NCBI RefSeq assembly: GCF_029392675.1 | Contig: NZ_CP113941.1 | Location: 112,001-176,000 of the forward strand | Origin: Lactobacillus sp. ESL0684 | Lineage (GTDB): Bacteria; Bacillota; Bacilli; Lactobacillales; Lactobacillaceae | DNA: 64,000 nt | Direction: 5' to 3' | Made by a program: the position numbers and the translations under genes | The notes under the pieces: model-generated | What the model was told of the DNA's origin: nothing | Databases searched by the model: none | The model's input: only the letters and a program-made list of their open reading frames with translations | Shown here: in pieces, positions 63,568 through 64,000 of the stretch | Layout of the letters: each line of letters starts with the position of its first letter | Numbering within the stretch: the stretch's first letter is position 1

Positions 63568-64000
63568 ATGGATAAAACAACATTAGCTAAATATTTAGAT
63601 CACACACTTTTGAAACCCAATGCAACTAAGGAGGATATCTTAAAGACCTGTGCTGAGGCTAAGGAATACAATACCGCTTCAGTTTGCGTTAATTCTTATT
63701 GGGCAAGTTTAGTGGCTGAAGAATTAAAGGGTACGGACATTAATACTTGTTGTGTAGTTGGTTTTCCTCTGGGAGCTATGAGCAGTGAGGCCAAGGCTGA
63801 TGAAGCAACTAAGGCAATTGCCGATGGGGCCGAAGAAATTGATATGGTAATCAATATTGGTGAATTAATTGCTGGTAACGATGATGCAGTGTTAGCTGAT
63901 ATTAAGACGGTTACTGAAGCAGTTCATGCTCAAGGCAAGATTCTTAAAGTGATTATTGAAACTTCATTTTTGAATGATGAACAAAAGGTTCGTGCCTGCA
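63568..64000 (+). CDS. deoC: Deoxyribose-phosphate aldolase (continues beyond the window)
   Basis: Cytoplasmic class I aldolase that splits 2-deoxyribose 5-phosphate into glyceraldehyde 3-phosphate and acetaldehyde, the end of deoxynucleoside catabolism. The visible 144 residues include LAKYLDHTLLKPNATKEDI, ASVCVNSYWASL, CVVGFPLGAMSSEAKADEA, EIDMVINIGELIAG with the catalytic Asp, and LKVIIETSFLNDEQ; the Schiff-base lysine lies beyond the edge. ATG 63568 follows AAAGGAG. Divergent from nupC. Confidence 0.96.
   Translation, partial: MDKTTLAKYLDHTLLKPNATKEDILKTCAEAKEYNTASVCVNSYWASLVAEELKGTDINTCCVVGFPLGAMSSEAKADEATKAIADGAEEIDMVINIGELIAGNDDAVLADIKTVTEAVHAQGKILKVIIETSFLNDEQKVRAC

Overview
The window looks like a chromosomal segment of a low-GC Lactobacillus, most likely of the acidophilus/helveticus (S-layer) group. 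The evidence is the AT-rich coding sequence, strong GGAGG ribosome sites, frequent TTG starts, S-layer-type (SLAP) cell-wall domains in two exported proteins, a type II nucleoside deoxyribosyltransferase of the lactobacillus kind, a D-aspartate ligase-like gene, and IS110 and IS3 elements. I see no rRNA or tRNA gene, CRISPR array or prophage.

Layout. 0-8 kb: a permease end, a VanX-like dipeptidase, then a beta-glucoside operon (antiterminator licT, PTS EIIBCA, 6-phospho-beta-glucosidase) with a cre-overlapped promoter and two RAT/terminator switches. An exported histidine-phosphatase gene follows, split by an IS110-family element whose long left end may encode a bridge RNA. 8-16 kb: two MFS exporters, an Rgg-type regulator, and a three-gene ABC importer of the tryptophan/tyrosine (TrpX) type behind an attenuator with an aromatic-rich leader peptide. 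16-20 kb: a large GH31 glycosidase divergent from nagA, with a NagR/DasR-type operator between them. 20-25 kb: an accessory island with a decayed IS3 element, a type II restriction-modification system (controller, endonuclease, beta-class methylase), a convergent D12-class methylase, and a 5'-nucleotidase stub. 25-27 kb: ndt, a tyrosine phosphatase and a universal stress protein.

27-34 kb: four tandem, diverged PhnD-type binding lipoproteins feed one PhnC-PhnE-PhnE transporter. Three of the four are preceded by a short leader reading frame with a terminator just before the gene, and the remaining one (the third) has a pair of NrdR-box-like repeats instead. This is the most unusual arrangement in the window. 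34-43 kb: tag, galM and the arginine deiminase locus (arcA-arcB-arcD-arcC) with a divergent GntR regulator, a second antiporter, and cre and ARG-box sites. 43-49 kb: an SLAP surface protein, a BspA-type remnant behind a duplicated copy of the same control region, a MazEF pair and a wall-bound M13 peptidase.

49-64 kb: a metallophosphoesterase, an asparagine synthase plus ATP-grasp pair that probably makes and amidates the D-Asp cross-bridge of peptidoglycan, an MFS carrier, a cytosolic PepO, the potassium transporter Kup, two lactobacillus proteins of unknown role, and divergent nupC and deoC with paired palindromes between them.

Functionally the segment combines sugar and amino-sugar use, arginine catabolism for ATP and acid resistance, nucleoside salvage, peptide and aromatic amino acid supply, and cell-wall building. 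All product names rest on motifs read by eye and family knowledge; no database search was possible.
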